A stretch of 64,000 nt of DNA, taken from Dryococelus australis. Its lineage: Eukaryota; Arthropoda; Insecta; Phasmatodea; Phasmatidae. Location: contig CM056995.1 in NCBI GenBank assembly GCA_029891345.1, positions 84,321,895 through 84,385,894 on the forward strand. The letters run 5' to 3'. The notes under the pieces were generated by a model. It had not been told where the DNA came from, did not search any database, and saw only the letters and a list, made by a program, of their open reading frames with translations. This document shows positions 60,849 through 64,000 of the stretch, piece by piece (position 1 is the stretch's first letter; each line of letters begins with the position of its first letter). Made by a program: the position numbers and the translations under genes.

Positions 60849-63784
60849 CCCGTTATTTGGCTCTGTATCCATTTCGATACATATAATTTAAAAAAAATTC
60901 ACATAGAAGCTATTGATAAGAACTCAGCCAACCCTAGCAGAATGAACACTTTCATACCCTCTCTCGCTCGTGGAGCAATGTAGTGGCAGATTGGTCAAAT
61001 ACAGTTCTAGTGATACCAAGATGGCCGACTGCAACAAGTGGTTATCACAGTGCAGTGAAGTATCCATGTCTGTTAGAGACATCTTCGGGATTCTTTTGTA
61101 AAAAAAAAAAAAAAAAAAATACTGTAATTGTGTGACATATTCTATTGATGTATTTGTAATAGGTCGCAAATATATTAATGTTGGGGGTCCGAAATTCTTC
61201 TGTTCTAAAGTTGTGAGCATCCATGTAAATAAAATATCAACAAACCTGTGTTTGAGTTTTGTACTTGTATGTATCCAAATGGATACATTTACATAATATC
61301 AATTATTTAGTTTGAAAGCATCTGTATCCATAAGTACACATGTTAAGAATTTGTATGATTTGCAGGTCAAAAGAAAATATTTGTCAAGGGAGCAACTAAT
61401 GCTATTTATTGTATGTAAACATGAAGCTTATGTTCCACGAAGTCATAATGGCTCCGAGGATGACATCACTGAACTGGAAAAAGAAAATGTGGAGACATGC
61501 TCACTCTCTTCTGATCCTCTCTCAATTGCCACTTCTTTGAATGAAATAGCCTTCAACATAGATCTCAGCGAGTCTGTTCAAACAGAGCCTACAAATCTAC
61601 TAGTTCCAATTGAGTTTGCTGTGCTACCTATTACCACAGAGCTCCAACCGGGTATGGGGTCTTCCTGATCCGGCTGAGCCTACAAATTTACCTGTTCCAT
61701 CTCGGTCTACAGGTGTTCTTGTTATGGGTGAGCTTACAAGTCTGCATAGTCTAGATGGCGACACACATCAGTCTGTTCCAGGCCAGCCAATATATCATAC
61801 ACAGTGCCCCATACATAGAGAAACCAGAAATACTACCACAAAACAAATAGTTAAGTTGCAAACTCAGATGAAGAAGAGGAAAGGAATCTCCACCTATAAC
61901 AAAATCAAATAAAATCGATTCGAGCAATATTATTTTTAACTTTCAAGAAAAATGAGTTTTATTCTATTGTTTCAGAGCCAGAAGATAATTTTAAAATTCC
62001 GCAAAGTGTATTGTCGGACGTGGATTACTTAAACAAGTTTTTCTCTCATTTGGTAGAACTAATTGTAATGGCCACCAATCAATATTCAGACCAGGTTAGT
62101 GGAAAATCGATCTAGACTACAGACACTGAAGATACGGATTTCCTTGCTATGGAGTGATTAACGGGTATTAAAAGCGTGCCAGCATTTATACACTACTGGA
62201 GAAAGTCATTAAGAATTGAAAATATAGCAGGCACAATGCCCCTGATAAGGTACCAGACAGTCCGAAAATTTCTTCACTTTGCAGACAACAATCACACGAC
62301 AGATGACAGATGTTATAAATACTCAAACAGAATTGCATAATGAAAAAGAATTGCAATGCTGTTCAAAACGGACGTCGACAAGCCACTGATGAAATGATGG
62401 TGCCGTTCAAGGGAACACGAGCTGGAAACCGAACACAGTATGTAATATCAAGGCCTAAGCAATGAGGATACAAAATTTTTGTAAGGGGGCGTATCAGGAT
62501 TTATTTATGATATTATTGTCTATGGCGGACCAAACATGTTTCGACAGCATGTCTTCTCACCAGCAGAATAAGAAAATTTCGGTTTTGGACCAAAAGTTGT
62601 TAGCATTGTGTCAGACACTACCAGATCCATTCTCGAAAGTTGTTTACTTCAATAATTATTTAGTATCCTTGGAGTTCTTGCATTAATTACGAAATCAGTA
62701 TGGCATTCTTGGTACAAACAGACGAAATCTTATTAGAGGCTGTAAAATTGATGAAGGAAACATAGATAAAACATGGTTCAAAATGTGAAAAAGCTGATGA
62801 GAAAAAAAAAGTGAATTAGATTTGCTGGATAGAAATAAGGAAATATTACTTGCTTCTAATTTTGTTGGAAAAAACCCCCAAAGCAAGGTCAAGTGCTATT
62901 CAAAGGAAAAGCAGAAGAAAAATAGACATCTCATGCCCTAACATTTTCAAGGAGTATAATCTTCACAAGAGTGGCGTTAACTTTACGGACATGCTGATCG
63001 CTCCATATCGAACAGATTTCAGAACAAAAATATAGCACATGGCATTGTTCTCCCAGATTATAGGTATATGTACAGTAAATGCCTGGATTTTGAAGCATCA
63101 AGATCGCGCACTGCTTGAAACACATAGTAACACAGACAATGAAAGAGTTCAGGCTCGCACTGACTGAAAGCCCGTTGAAGGACAGGCCATCGAGGATAAT
63201 CCGACGCCCTTCTGGAGAACTCACAATTCAAGCCCACAAGTATTCCTCGACGAAGTTCTGTTATCAGATATGATGAAGTTGGTCGTTTCCTAGAGTGTTG
63301 TTGTAAACGTAGATTCACGCATTGCAAGGGTGGACTCAGACTCCGTTTAGTACCACAGAGACATTGATTCTATAACCTTTATCACGTAAGTGTTGACGCA
63401 TCATGCAAAAAAGTAATTTCTTGAATTCGTTTGCTGCTTTTGTCAAAAATGTAATGTTAAATGCCTCTACTTTTAATAAAAAAAAAAAGTATTCAATCTA
63501 TTTTTTTTTTTTTGTCTTTGATGTACTTGTATAATCCTTTCCTCATCTACCCTGCAGTACACAGATGTTGTTTTTAACTTGTCATTGTTTCAATTTGTAT
63601 ACATTAAAAAAAAAATTACAGACTTCCTTGCTTTAGTAACGTGTCCATATGGCTACATCGCAATTCTCGTTTCACGTAATTAAAATAAAAACCAGTACTC
63701 AGATTTTACATCTATGATCGTTATATTAAAATTCTAAAATGGGCGATGATTGGATCACGGAAACTATTCTTGCCAAGTAAAGGG
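60849..63784 (+). mobile_element. piggyBac element, structurally complete, inactive
   Basis: TTAA at 60845-60848 and again at 63785-63788 flank a 2936-bp element that begins CCCGTTATTTGGC and ends GCCAAGTAAAGGG. The termini are inverted repeats matching at 11 of 13 positions, and TTAA with CCC ends is the hallmark of the piggyBac superfamily. A broken piggyBac transposase gene fills the interior. Nothing appears missing at either end, so inactivation happened after insertion. Confidence 0.85.
61312..63353 (+). pseudogene. piggyBac transposase, several catalytic Asp lost
   Basis: The protein would excise and insert the element at TTAA. The N-terminal acidic part is open (61312-61668, KRKYLSREQL, then Glu/Asp/Ser-rich). 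The core follows in changing frames: WRKSLRIENIAGTMPLIRYQ and RKFLHFADNNHTTDDRCYK (62200-62320), ATDEMMVPFKGTRAGN with the first catalytic Asp (62383-62430), LCQTLPDPFSKVVYFNNYLV (62607-62665; the usual Asp of YFDN is Asn), GCKIDEGN, LLASNFVG (62849-62872), YSKEKQKKN and HKSGVNFTDMLIAPYRTDF (62965-63020; the usual VDxxD starts with Asn). The end LKEFRLALTESPLKDRPSR is at about 63140-63195. With two of three catalytic Asp changed and many stops it is inactive. The typical length is near 600 codons, so the whole gene is represented. Confidence 0.85.
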
Positions 63785-63788
63785 TTAA

Positions 63789-64000
63789 ATCCCGCCATTT
63801 TACCTCCAATGTTTTTAATGTAATATTTCAAATATAACTTTGTGTGCAAGGTATAGCCAGTATAGCTTGTATGGGCATGTGGTCGGCCCCAACATTCCAC
63901 AGCATAGGGAGTTTTTCTGAAACTGCAACGACTTCACAGGTCATAGTGGCACTAATGTGCCTTACAATACGCAGGTGCAGCACTGCGGGAATGGTGTGAC
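63789..64000. other. Right flank of the piggyBac element
   Basis: About 210 bases of sequence beyond the TTAA. No gene recognised. Confidence 0.4.

Noticed and set aside
1-64000. CRISPR arrays, bacterial operons, rRNA and complete tRNA genes
   Set aside because: No regularly spaced short repeats with unique spacers, no ribosome-binding sites or operon-like gene runs, and no cloverleaf-forming tRNA or rRNA core sequence was recognised; the window is eukaryotic.

Overview
The window looks like a piece of a large, AT-rich, repeat-dense insect nuclear genome. This rests on one recognisable host exon (the first coding exon of an insect-type ATP13A1 P5A ATPase), on insect-style transposable elements (env-bearing gypsy-type retroelement, piggyBac, PIF/Harbinger, LINEs, MITEs), on a GT-AG intron inside a transposase-like gene, and on the absence of any bacterial gene organisation. 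The host gene runs leftwards from 27642. No later exon was recognised in the 27 kb to its left, so its first intron is probably very long and filled with transposons. Species cannot be named from the sequence alone.

Left part (1-13 kb): two copies of a repeat of about 0.85 kb face each other in inverted orientation (1-840 and about 12148-12985). Just inside the left copy are remnants of two head-to-head genes: a DUF8207-like gene on the minus strand and a double-jelly-roll (DJR) capsid-like gene on the plus strand. This is the signature of an old DNA-virus-like or Polinton-like element. A decayed transposase-like gene with a still recognisable 97-bp intron lies next to them (3200-5780). The rest of this part is AT-rich DNA with small tandem duplications and one exon-like block.

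Middle part (13-41 kb): mostly non-coding. An env-bearing gypsy/errantivirus-type element with no visible 5' LTR or gag occupies 18.43-26.11 kb and ends in a 676-bp 3' LTR; its reverse transcriptase core is deleted. Then follow the ATP13A1 exon (27.4-27.6 kb), CA/TA microsatellites, a 229-bp MITE, a LINE RT remnant, a PIF/Harbinger element with both its Myb-like and nuclease genes decayed (30.7-34.2 kb), another LINE tail, a possible minus-strand LTR with a primer-binding-site-like motif (38.3-39.1 kb) and a 140-bp tandem repeat.

Right part (41-64 kb): a second, different gypsy-type element (41.8-48.1 kb) with gag, protease, RT, RNase H and integrase remnants, an interrupted integrase and a 598-bp 3' LTR; two LINE fragments in inverted orientation (52.1-54.9 kb); about 5 kb with no recognised gene; a second copy of the MITE; and a structurally complete but inactivated piggyBac element with TTAA duplications at both ends (60849-63784). 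Every transposon gene seen here carries stops, frameshifts or lost catalytic residues. The only apparently intact coding segment is the ATP13A1 exon. Family assignments come from recognising conserved motifs by eye and should be confirmed by profile searches.
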